DNA of 5,321 nt, taken from Bacillota bacterium (GTDB lineage Bacteria > Bacillota > Bacilli > Bacillales_B > DSM-18226). The notes beneath the pieces are model-generated. The model saw nothing but the letters and a program-made list of their open reading frames with translations. It had not been told where the DNA came from and did not search any database. The stretch lies in assembly GCA_030705665.1 (NCBI GenBank), contig JAUZQA010000310.1, forward strand, positions 1 through 5,321, read 5' to 3'. The translations under genes and the position numbers were made by a program. Positions 1 through 5,185 of the stretch are shown here, one piece after another. Position 1 is the stretch's first letter, and every line of letters begins with the position of its first letter.

Positions 1-500
1 ACAGACATAAGTGCCCATGTTAAAGCAGCAATAAGCAATGAAATACCGCCAAGTTTACTGGACAAATTCACATGACCTGCTCCAACAATAAGAAAAACCC
101 CTAATGTCGCTAAACAAACAGAGAATCCCTTTTTTAATGTCAATCGTTCTTTTAGGAGTAGGCGAGCAAAAATAACCATAAATGCTGGCGTCGAAGAAGT
201 TATAATGGCTCCCATTTGTGCTGAAGATAGCATGGTACCAGTTTCCTGAGTAACAATTGAAATGGCATTACCAATAATTCCAATAAGTATGATTATGAAA
301 AAATGGCGTTTATTGATTCGCCACTTTTGCCGTGTTAGTAAGCCGATCGCGAGAAGTGCGACAATAGCCACTAAATATCGCATCCACACAAGTTCCAGTG
401 GTGGTATGACCGATACTACAATTTTAACAACAACGTACATACCACCCCAAATACTTGAAGCTAATGCCAGATATATTGAACCTAAAATGGTGTTTTTCAA
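1..500 (-). CDS. EamA/DMT-family transporter, N-terminal part (cut by window edge)
   Basis: The minus strand reads open from a TTG at 500 down to the left edge, giving 166 full codons with no stop; EamA proteins are usually about 290-310 residues, so roughly the last 45% is missing. The translation is a chain of hydrophobic helices with EamA hallmarks: the first helix carries ASSIWGG (about residues 14-20), there is a WMRYLVA segment at 39-45, and the repeat ends with ITSSTPAFMVIFARLLLKER (100-119) followed by the final helix of the first EamA domain (125-140). A second EamA domain begins near residue 150. The family exports or imports small metabolites across the cytoplasmic membrane, and the substrate cannot be told from sequence. 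TTG is chosen because GGAGGG lies 7 bases upstream and the first residues (KNTILGSIYLALASSIWGG) match the usual N-terminus. It is divergent from the kinase, so a shared function is not implied. The family call is firm; substrate and expression are unknown. Confidence 0.9.
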   Translation of the reverse strand, partial: MKNTILGSIYLALASSIWGGMYVVVKIVVSVIPPLELVWMRYLVAIVALLAIGLLTRQKWRINKRHFFIIILIGIIGNAISIVTQETGTMLSSAQMGAIITSSTPAFMVIFARLLLKERLTLKKGFSVCLATLGVFLIVGAGHVNLSSKLGGISLLIAALTWALMS

Positions 501-507
501 TTTTATA

Positions 508-513
508 CCCTCC
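508..513 (-). promoter_or_regulatory. Shine-Dalgarno site of the EamA gene
   Basis: The minus strand reads GGAGGG, 7 bases before TTG (500-498). It is the only strong SD near the N-terminus and decides the non-ATG start. It overlaps ACGGAG (515-510), which can pair with an upstream CTCCGT (see the candidate attenuator). Confidence 0.75.
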
Positions 514-568
514 GTCTTTTATTAGGTCGAAATTGCTCCTAACGGAGAGATGTTGTCACCTTCACTCC
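510..568 (-). promoter_or_regulatory. Candidate SD-sequestering hairpin in the EamA leader
   Basis: Read as minus-strand RNA, CTCCGT (547-542) can pair with ACGGAG (515-510), which covers most of the SD. Between them TTAGG (542-538) can pair with CCTAA (526-522), sharing base 542. Together this gives about ten base pairs with a one-sided bulge. Two alternative pairings would free the SD: a local hairpin CTCC-GTTA-GGAG (547-536), or GGAGTGA (568-562) with TCTCTCC (550-544), which has one mismatch. Mutually exclusive stems behind a short ORF resemble translational attenuators of the erm/cat kind. The pairings are visible in the sequence, but the regulatory role is inference and the stems are short enough to occur by chance. 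Confidence 0.25.
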
Positions 569-569
569 A

Positions 570-623
570 TTAAGAGAAGAGGGATTTTGGTACATCATTT
601 TCAAATAAAGGAGTCCAATACAT
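570..623 (-). CDS. Possible 17-residue leader peptide upstream of the EamA gene
   Basis: A short minus-strand ORF encodes MYWTPLFENDVPKSLFS and ends with TAA at 572-570. It has a plausible SD, GAGGTG (636-631), 7 bases before its ATG; another in-frame ATG at 629 is only 1 base from the SD and is less likely. It ends about 23 bases before the stem that could hide the EamA SD, which is where a stalled ribosome could affect folding. No known leader peptide is recognised. It could equally be a chance ORF, so confidence is low. Confidence 0.2.
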   Translation of the reverse strand: MYWTPLFENDVPKSLFS

Positions 624-756
624 TTTCATTCACCTCTATTCCAGTTACAGTGAGAAACGAATGCTTCCCACTGTTTATTAATCTATTTAGCATTTTTTTG
701 ATTAATGGTTTTGAAAATTCCATTTGTTCCTTAAGGAACATTTGTGAGAGAATCAT
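601..756 (-). other. Unassigned 51-codon open frame, possible gene remnant
   Basis: On the minus strand a frame is open from 795 to the TGA at 603-601. The first ATG (756) gives 51 residues beginning MILSQMFLKEQ and ending VLDSFI; a GTG at 765 would add three residues. No SD precedes either start, and a stop (798-796) lies just upstream of the frame. The composition, with mixed Lys/Glu and hydrophobic residues (for example KKMLNRLINSGKHSF), looks more protein-like than the opposite-strand frame over the same bases, so it may be the tail of a decayed gene. No family is recognised. It overlaps the possible 17-residue leader ORF in another frame, so both are unlikely to be real. Confidence 0.12.
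725..740. repeat. Perfect 16-bp palindrome flanked by CATTTG direct repeats
   Basis: The sequence TGTTCCTTAAGGAACA is a perfect two-fold palindrome with no spacer. It is bracketed by CATTTG at 721-726 and again at 739-744, an 18-bp direct-repeat period. It lies in the divergent intergenic region. A dimeric helix-turn-helix regulator could bind such a site, but no promoter elements are clear next to it and no regulator is identified. It is described as a structure only. Confidence 0.5.
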
Positions 757-833
757 GACAAACACAGGTGCAAAGTAATACGCTTGATGAGCATATTAAT
801 ATTGTCAATTATACTTCATAAATGCTTATGGGG

Positions 834-870
834 CTGCTTTTTGTTAAATATTAACAATAAACAAAAACAG
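834..870. repeat. AT-rich inverted repeat upstream of the sensor kinase
   Basis: CTGCTTTTTGTT (834-845) and AACAAAAACAG (860-870) are complementary apart from one bulged C at 837, around a 14-base loop. Inside it TTGTTAA (841-847) and TTAACAA (851-857) form a second, smaller inverted repeat that competes with the outer one. It sits about 60-100 bases before the kinase start, where a promoter, an operator or a 5' leader hairpin would lie. No function can be assigned; AT-rich DNA forms such repeats easily. Confidence 0.35.
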
Positions 871-918
871 GCACCTATTTTAAGTAGACTAGTTGATAGC
901 TGCTATTTTACTTTTAAC

Positions 919-924
919 AGGAGG
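919..924 (+). promoter_or_regulatory. Strong Shine-Dalgarno site of the sensor kinase
   Basis: AGGAGG lies 8 bases before the ATG at 933, an ideal Bacillus spacing, and fixes the kinase start. Confidence 0.85.
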
Positions 925-932
925 ATTGGATC

Positions 933-2546
933 ATGCTCTTGCTTTTAGTTGAACAATTTGAGCGTGTTGGCTTTTTAATTGCGATGGCGTTTATATTTTC
1001 CAGGATGCAAAAGCTGCGCCATTTTATGCATTATCAGGAAGAAAATAAAAATATTTGGCTTTTTATATTATTGTTTAGTTTTTTTGCCATTTTAGGCACC
1101 TATTCCGGGTTACCAGTAACAGGCATCGGGTATCGAGAAACTCCCTGGATTAATAAAATTTCAGGCTGGGAAGCAATTGCAACAGCCAGGACTATTGGTA
1201 TAGTCATTGCCGGTTTATTTGGCGGGGTCCGCGCTGGAATATGCGTGGGATTGATTGCCGGAATACATCGTTATTACTTAGGCGGATTTGTTGCTTTTCC
1301 CTGTTTGGTTGCATCGATACTTGAGGGTATTTTAGCAGGACTAATGAAAAATTCGCTTAAAAAGCGATATCGGCAAAAGTCTTCCATCCTTATATCCTTT
1401 TTGGTAGGGCTTCTCTCTGAAACTTTACAGATGGCAGTCATTTTACTGCTGGCCCACCCTTTTGGTCGAGCACTGTCCCTTGTTCAATTAATTGGAATTC
1501 CGCAAATATTAGCAAATAGCTTAGGTGTTGCTTCTTTTTTTGTCATTCTCATCCAAGTAACATTTGAGGAGGAGCGAATAGGAGCTTATTATGCTCAAAA
1601 AGCCCTGCGAATTGCGGAAAGCACCCTATCATATTGGCGAAAGCCACTAAAAAAAGCTGTAACGGAAATTGGGCAGGCACTGCTTCGAGAAACTGGAGCA
1701 ACTGGCATTATCTTTCACCAAGAAGATAACATTCTTTTTCAGCAAGGTGAGTTGACCCCGTTTAAAGCAATGTTGCCAATCGAATATCATTCACATAAAA
1801 TTGGGGCCTTCCAGCTTTTTTACAAGAGGAAACAGGAACTTCAAACCGCAGAAATGACAGCTATTTTAAACGGATTAGGTCAATTGTTTAGCCAGCAGTA
1901 CGCTTTAGCCGAAGCAGAAAGACAGGCACATTTGGTGACTAATGCGGAAATTAAAGCACTACAGGCGCAAATGGACCCCCATTTTTTATTTAATGTGTTA
2001 AACACAATAAAATCCTTGATTAGGACTTCACCTGAAGAGTCAAGAAAAATGATTACCCAGTTGGCCAAATATTTGCGAAAAAATATGCAGAGTGTACACC
2101 AAGATCTTATTACGATTAATGAAGAATTAGAGCATGTAAAAATCTACTTGAATTTAGTAAAAGCAAGAATAGGAGATCGATTACAGGTTGAATGGGTGTT
2201 AGATGAAAATTGCCTTGACTTTACAATTCCCTCCTTAACGATCCAGCCTCTTGTAGAAAATGCCGTTGTCCATGGAATCAAAGAACTGAGCAGTGATGGT
2301 TGGATAAAAATCAGCGTATTGAAAATAACAAATGGGGTCGAAATTTCTATTTTAGACAATGGAAAAGGAATGGAAACTAATATAGTTAAGGAAGATAACC
2401 AAGAACATATGGGATTTGCTTTAAAAAATATCCAGGAGCGCCTTTTCTATCATTTTGGTGATAAAGCCCAGTTTACAATCGAGTCCCAGATTGGAAAAGG
2501 AACGTTAGTATCATTTATTCGTCCTAATGACGAAGTCCCCCTTTAG
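933..2546 (+). CDS. LytS-type 5TM sensor histidine kinase, candidate pyruvate/monocarboxylate sensor
   Basis: This 537-residue membrane kinase matches the LytS/YehU (BtsS) family. A hydrophobic 5TMR_LYT domain (about 5-210) contains the family core, GIVIAGLFGG (89-98) and GLIAGIHRYYLGGF (106-119). A GAF-like region (about 222-325) follows, beginning ALRIAESTL. The His_kinase region has QMDPHFLFN, with H350 the likely phosphoacceptor. The ATPase domain has the N box QPLVENAVVHG (N443), DNGKGM (475-480), MGFALKNIQERL (493-504) and GKGT (521-524), so all catalytic motifs are present. R86, R113 and C124 repeat the spacing I recall for the pyruvate-contacting residues of E. coli BtsS (R72, R99, C110); the fourth, S113, would fall on A127 with S128 next to it. 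The Asn of the usual ANTR motif is T84 here. At 537 residues it is slightly shorter than typical LytS proteins, and the His pair usual in the GAF-like part is absent. It autophosphorylates and passes phosphate to the regulator encoded 31 bases downstream. The kinase call is firm; the ligand is inference. Confidence 0.95.
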   Translation: MLLLLVEQFERVGFLIAMAFIFSRMQKLRHFMHYQEENKNIWLFILLFSFFAILGTYSGLPVTGIGYRETPWINKISGWEAIATARTIGIVIAGLFGGVRAGICVGLIAGIHRYYLGGFVAFPCLVASILEGILAGLMKNSLKKRYRQKSSILISFLVGLLSETLQMAVILLLAHPFGRALSLVQLIGIPQILANSLGVASFFVILIQVTFEEERIGAYYAQKALRIAESTLSYWRKPLKKAVTEIGQALLRETGATGIIFHQEDNILFQQGELTPFKAMLPIEYHSHKIGAFQLFYKRKQELQTAEMTAILNGLGQLFSQQYALAEAERQAHLVTNAEIKALQAQMDPHFLFNVLNTIKSLIRTSPEESRKMITQLAKYLRKNMQSVHQDLITINEELEHVKIYLNLVKARIGDRLQVEWVLDENCLDFTIPSLTIQPLVENAVVHGIKELSSDGWIKISVLKITNGVEISILDNGKGMETNIVKEDNQEHMGFALKNIQERLFYHFGDKAQFTIESQIGKGTLVSFIRPNDEVPL

Positions 2547-2566
2547 TTTTTTACAAAAAATAAGTT

Positions 2567-2571
2567 AAGAG
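2567..2571 (+). promoter_or_regulatory. Weak Shine-Dalgarno site deciding the response-regulator start
   Basis: AAGAG, inside AAGAGATGAT, is the only SD-like run before the regulator. It abuts the first ATG (2572), so it can only serve the ATGs at 2578 (spacing 6) or 2581 (spacing 9). This weak site contrasts with the strong kinase SD and would give less regulator per transcript, unless translation is coupled across the short gap. Confidence 0.45.
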
Positions 2572-2577
2572 ATGATA

Positions 2578-3306
2578 ATGATGACAATTCGAGTATTTAT
2601 TGTTGACGATGAAAAGCCTGCTCGTGAGGAGCTAGCCTATATGCTTAGTGAAATAAATGGGATTGAATTGCTTGGTGAAGCAGCCACTGGGATGGAGGCT
2701 GTAAAGAAAACGAAGGAACTTAAACCGGACCTTCTGTTTCTTGATATCGGGCTCCCCGATTTATCTGGATTGCAGGTCGCTGAGCTATTAAAAGAATTTG
2801 ATTTTTCGATTCAGATCGTTTTCTTAACAGCGTATGACCAATATGCGATTGAGGCCTTTAAGCTTCGTGCATTCCATTACCTTTTAAAGCCTTACGATTT
2901 AGAAGACCTTGTTGAGGTAATCGATACATATAGATCTTTGTTACAGGAAAATCAACTAAAAACCGATCACTCAAGAAACAAATTAGCCATTGAAACAGAA
3001 AATGGGATAACTTATTTATCACCAAAAGAAATTTATTTTATCGAGAAACAAGGACGCGAAGTCATTATTCATACAAGAGTGGAACAAATAAAGGCCACCT
3101 ATACCCTTAGTGACCTTTTTGAGAAACTTGAAGTGTTTTCGTTTTTTCGGACCCATAAAAGCTATTTAGTCAATTTAGATCATATAAAAGAGTTACGGAC
3201 ATGGTTCAGCGGCTCTTACAATTTGATTATGGAGGATGCAAAGCAATCTGAAGTACCTGTGAGTCGAAATTATGTCAAAGACTTACGCAACAGGATTGAA
3301 TTATGA
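2578..3306 (+). CDS. LytTR-family response regulator, partner of the upstream kinase
   Basis: Numbered from ATG 2578, the protein is 242 residues. The receiver domain (about 4-118) has the acidic pair D10/D11 in VDDE, the phosphoacceptor D56 in LFLDIGLPD, T84 in FLTAYDQ and K104 in LLKPYD; all key residues are intact. After a linker comes a LytTR DNA-binding domain (about 135-242), with IYFIEKQGREVIIHT and FFRTHKSYLVNLDHI followed by VPVSRNYVKDLR, all typical of LytT/LytR/BtsR. It lies 31 bases after the kinase stop with no terminator between, so the two are almost certainly co-transcribed. Its likely target is the promoter immediately downstream. An upstream ATG at 2572 is in frame but overlaps the SD; 2581 is an equally good start (MTIRVFIVDDE). 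No clear hairpin-plus-T-run terminator follows, so read-through into the transporter genes is possible. Confidence 0.95.
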   Translation: MMTIRVFIVDDEKPAREELAYMLSEINGIELLGEAATGMEAVKKTKELKPDLLFLDIGLPDLSGLQVAELLKEFDFSIQIVFLTAYDQYAIEAFKLRAFHYLLKPYDLEDLVEVIDTYRSLLQENQLKTDHSRNKLAIETENGITYLSPKEIYFIEKQGREVIIHTRVEQIKATYTLSDLFEKLEVFSFFRTHKSYLVNLDHIKELRTWFSGSYNLIMEDAKQSEVPVSRNYVKDLRNRIEL

Positions 3307-3339
3307 CATCTTAGAATACGTTTTCAACATGATAAGATG
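3307..3339. repeat. Inverted repeat upstream of the transporter promoter, possible regulator site
   Basis: CATCTTA (3307-3313) and TAAGATG (3333-3339) are perfect 7-bp arms around 19 bases, starting right after the regulator stop. The same stretch holds two imperfect direct copies of an ACAT-NN-TA element, at 3306 and 3327, spaced 21 bases or about two helical turns. LytTR regulators usually bind direct repeats at such spacing upstream of -35, which is where this lies relative to the -10 at 3368. No T-run follows, so it is a poor terminator. The operator role is inference. Confidence 0.3.
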
Positions 3340-3364
3340 AAAAACCCCCCTTTCAAAAAGCGCT

Positions 3365-3373
3365 TGATATAAT
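3365..3373 (+). promoter_or_regulatory. Extended -10 promoter of the DUF3311-symporter operon
   Basis: TGATATAAT is a perfect TATAAT (3368-3373) preceded by the TG of an extended -10, about 40 bases before the first transporter gene. At 17 bases upstream the -35 position is a run of C (3345-3350), a poor -35. A strong extended -10 with no -35 suits a promoter that depends on an activator, here plausibly the LytTR regulator. Transcription would start near 3380. Confidence 0.65.
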
Positions 3374-3384
3374 CAAATTGTGAT

Positions 3385-3400
3385 ATGAAAACGCATTCAT
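3385..3400. promoter_or_regulatory. CcpA cre box (catabolite control site)
   Basis: ATGAAAACGCATTCAT matches the Bacillus cre consensus WTGNAANCGNWNNCAW at every defined position. It lies just downstream of the predicted transcription start (about 3380) and touches the SD of the first transporter gene. Sites at this position normally repress when glucose or another preferred sugar is present, by blocking initiation or early elongation. This implies that the transporter supplies a secondary carbon source. The match is seen directly; repression is inferred from known CcpA sites. Confidence 0.8.
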
Positions 3401-3406
3401 AGGGGG
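3401..3406 (+). promoter_or_regulatory. Shine-Dalgarno site fixing a TTG start
   Basis: AGGGGG lies 7 bases before TTG 3414-3416. The only Met in the first 25 codons is the TTG start itself; no ATG near the N-terminus has an SD, so TTG is the start. Confidence 0.7.
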
Positions 3407-3413
3407 TATTAAA

Positions 3414-3614
3414 TTGAAGCCATTAATTTTTATATTGGTACTTATTCCTTTTCTCGCTCAATTGGCAGCGCTGCCATTAGTGAATAAAATGAATCCGATT
3501 ATATTAGGGTTTCCATTGTTTCACTTTTGGCTGCTCATTTGGATGATCCTTACACCAATTTTTACATGGGCTGTATACAGAATTCAGAAGTCAAGGGGGG
3601 AAATTGAAGAATGA
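3414..3614 (+). CDS. DUF3311 small membrane protein, partner of the sodium symporter
   Basis: This 66-residue protein has two membrane helices (about 3-22 and 34-58) and a charged C-terminal tail (KSRGEIEE). The conserved pattern of DUF3311 is visible: a VLIPFLAQLAALPLVNKMNP-like first half, then LGFPLFHFW with WMILTP. Such proteins are encoded next to sodium:solute symporters in many bacteria, in the manner of YhdT beside PanF, and as I recall B. subtilis has the same pair as YhjC-YhjB. The role is unknown; assembly factor or accessory subunit of the symporter is the natural inference. The stop codon overlaps the symporter start as ATGA, so translation is probably coupled and the two made in similar amounts. 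It starts with TTG. Confidence 0.88.
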   Translation: MKPLIFILVLIPFLAQLAALPLVNKMNPIILGFPLFHFWLLIWMILTPIFTWAVYRIQKSRGEIEE

Positions 3615-5110
3615 AAGGAAATCTAACCGCTCTCATTGTTACTTCAATCATCGTGCTAATTGTTATTGGAATTGGTTTCTACGCAGGCAGAAGCAAAGAG
3701 TCACGCAGTTCTGTTGAAGAATGGTCTGTTGGCGGCAGGCGTCTAGGAAGCTTATTTGTTTGGTTTCTGATCGGGGCTGACGTGTATACTGCTTATACAT
3801 TTTTAGGTCTAACTAGTTCTGCTTATACTGGCGGAAGTGTTGCCTTTTTTGCAACGCCATATGTTGTTTTGGCCTACCCGCTAGCATATTTCTTTTTACC
3901 AAAGATTTGGAAGGTCGGTAAGGAACATAATTTTACAACACTCGCAGATTATGTTAGAGGCCGATTTGACAGTAAATTATTCTCTGTATTAATTGCGATA
4001 AACGGTGTGTTAATGTTGATTCCGTACATTGACTTACAATTAAGTGGAATCCAGGATACATTACGAGTAGCCGGAACAGGTTATATTAATATCACATTTG
4101 TTGTTGTTGTTTCATTCTTACTTGTTGCATTTTATACTTTCTTTGCTGGAATTAAAGCACCAACCTATACAGCTATTATTAAAGATATTTTAGTTTGGAT
4201 TATCATGTTGTACATGGTTGTTTCTATACCAATGATCCACTTTGGCAGCTGGGGCAATATGATGAACACAACTGTTGCAAAAGCACCACATATGCTTACA
4301 TTGCCTACCTCTGGTCCAAAAGGGATGTTATGGTTCTCAACTGCAGCATTGATCTCTGCGATGGCACTATTTATGTGGCCACATACAGCTACAGGTGTAT
4401 TTAGTTCAAAAAGTGGGAATTCATTAAGAAAAAATGCGATTGTCCTGCCTTTCTATAACATTGTTTTAATGCTCGTTACTTTCTTGGGAATTACAGCATT
4501 CTTAGTTATTCCAAAAGGAACTGACCCGCGTTTTGCTTTCCTAGAATTAATCCATATGTCATATGGCGGTACAACGCAAGGATTTGCTTATGCTACAATT
4601 GCATTAGCATCATTGGTACCATGTTCCATCATGGCAATCGGAGCGTCAAGTCTGTTTGCAAACAATATCTTTCGTGATGTGATAAATCCAAAAGCATCAG
4701 GAGCTACAATGACAATGGTTACACGTTATATGGTATTTGTGGTTATCGGACTTGCGTTATTGTTTGGTTTACTTTTCCCTAACGCCCTTATTTCATTACA
4801 GTTAATGGGTGTATCAGGTATCGTGCAAATATTCCCAGCTGTTGTCTTCAGTCTTTTCTGGAGAAAACTTTCAAAAGAAGCCGCCCTATCTGGTTTTATT
4901 GCAGGAATGGCCGTATTAGCTTTCCTTTATGCAACCCACCAATCATTTGGTGCATATGAAGGATTCTGGGGGCTTTTAGTTAACATTGGGGTACTTGTTG
5001 TTTTAAACCCTATGTTTGCCAAAAAGGCACAAGAAAAAACAAACCCAGTTATCGAAACATTGTTTGGCAAAAAAGAAGCCAAGCAAAGGAAAGAACAAAG
5101 AATCAGCTAA
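3611..5110 (+). CDS. Sodium:solute symporter (SSS family), candidate monocarboxylate uptake permease
   Basis: This 499-residue protein has about 13 predicted membrane helices, the usual SSS fold (PutP, PanF, MctP). Family features include FYAGRSKESRSSVEEWSVGG (23-42), the loop between the first two helices; FTTLADYVRGRFDS (108-121); APTYTAIIKDILVW (183-196); and ASSLFANNIFRD (345-356). In the last motif S346/S347 align with the Ser/Thr pair of the Na2 sodium site in vSGLT and PutP. It should import an organic solute with Na+ across the cytoplasmic membrane. Substrate cannot be read from these motifs. Context favours pyruvate, lactate or a similar monocarboxylate: a kinase with BtsS-like pyruvate residues, a cre box, and a DUF3311 partner as in MctP-like loci. 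Its SD is a G-run (3595-3600), 10 bases before ATG and inside the preceding gene. The tail from 470 is Lys-rich and cytoplasmic. It probably corresponds to the YhjB group in B. subtilis, from memory. Confidence 0.93.
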   Translation: MKGNLTALIVTSIIVLIVIGIGFYAGRSKESRSSVEEWSVGGRRLGSLFVWFLIGADVYTAYTFLGLTSSAYTGGSVAFFATPYVVLAYPLAYFFLPKIWKVGKEHNFTTLADYVRGRFDSKLFSVLIAINGVLMLIPYIDLQLSGIQDTLRVAGTGYINITFVVVVSFLLVAFYTFFAGIKAPTYTAIIKDILVWIIMLYMVVSIPMIHFGSWGNMMNTTVAKAPHMLTLPTSGPKGMLWFSTAALISAMALFMWPHTATGVFSSKSGNSLRKNAIVLPFYNIVLMLVTFLGITAFLVIPKGTDPRFAFLELIHMSYGGTTQGFAYATIALASLVPCSIMAIGASSLFANNIFRDVINPKASGATMTMVTRYMVFVVIGLALLFGLLFPNALISLQLMGVSGIVQIFPAVVFSLFWRKLSKEAALSGFIAGMAVLAFLYATHQSFGAYEGFWGLLVNIGVLVVLNPMFAKKAQEKTNPVIETLFGKKEAKQRKEQRIS

Positions 5111-5121
5111 GCATTATGATA

Positions 5122-5165
5122 AAAAAACAAGCCCACGAGCTAAAAATCTCGCGGGCTTGTTTTTT
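5122..5165. terminator. Strong bidirectional intrinsic terminator
   Basis: CAAGCCC-A-CGAG (5128-5139) pairs with CTCG-C-GGGCTTG (5148-5159) with one A/C mismatch and an 8-base loop. A-run 5121-5127 and T-run 5160-5165 flank the stem. The T-run ends plus-strand transcripts 12 bases after the symporter stop, and the A-run acts as a T-run for the convergent gene on the minus strand. Confidence 0.93.
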
Positions 5166-5185
5166 ACCTATTTTGTGATTTTGCC

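Larger units (their letters stand above)
501..932. other. Divergent intergenic region between EamA gene and sensor kinase
   Basis: This 432-bp stretch separates the two divergent genes and contains no convincing full-length gene. It holds the leader elements of the EamA gene (508-636), a weak minus-strand open frame (601-756), a perfect palindrome (725-740) and an AT-rich inverted repeat (834-870). Promoters must lie here for both directions, but no clean -35/-10 pair is visible. The best fragments are TATACT (810-815, plus), whose nearest -35-like TTGATG at 784-789 is 20 bases away, and an overlapping TATAAT on the minus strand (813-808) with no good -35. The long plus-strand frames that cross this region look like non-coding shadows. 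Confidence 0.6.

Noticed and set aside
262..525. Plus-strand open frame of 87 codons
   Set aside because: It is antisense to the EamA gene, has no SD, and its translation is low-complexity Thr/Ile/Ser without any family pattern.
455..778. Plus-strand open frame of 107 codons across the intergenic region
   Set aside because: It begins inside the antisense of the EamA gene, lacks an SD and has Cys/Phe/Ile-rich noise-like composition.
501..930. T-box or other classical riboswitch in the long leader region
   Set aside because: No T-box sequence (AGGGTGGNACCGCG-like) or recognisable riboswitch core was seen on either strand.
1880..2359. Two minus-strand open frames (1880-2068 and 2144-2359)
   Set aside because: Both lie fully antisense to the catalytic part of the kinase, whose motifs are intact on the plus strand.
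3307..3346. Terminator after the response regulator
   Set aside because: The stem is only 7 bp with a 19-base loop and is followed by A and C runs instead of T, so an intrinsic terminator is not supported.
3354..3368. Second cre-like element around AAGCGCTT
   Set aside because: The centre matches a cre core, but the required TG and CA outer bases are missing on both sides, so it is at best a degenerate half match.
4195..4404. Plus-strand open frame of 69 codons inside the symporter
   Set aside because: It is a +1 frame shadow of the symporter reading frame, with a His/Cys/Tyr-rich translation and no SD.
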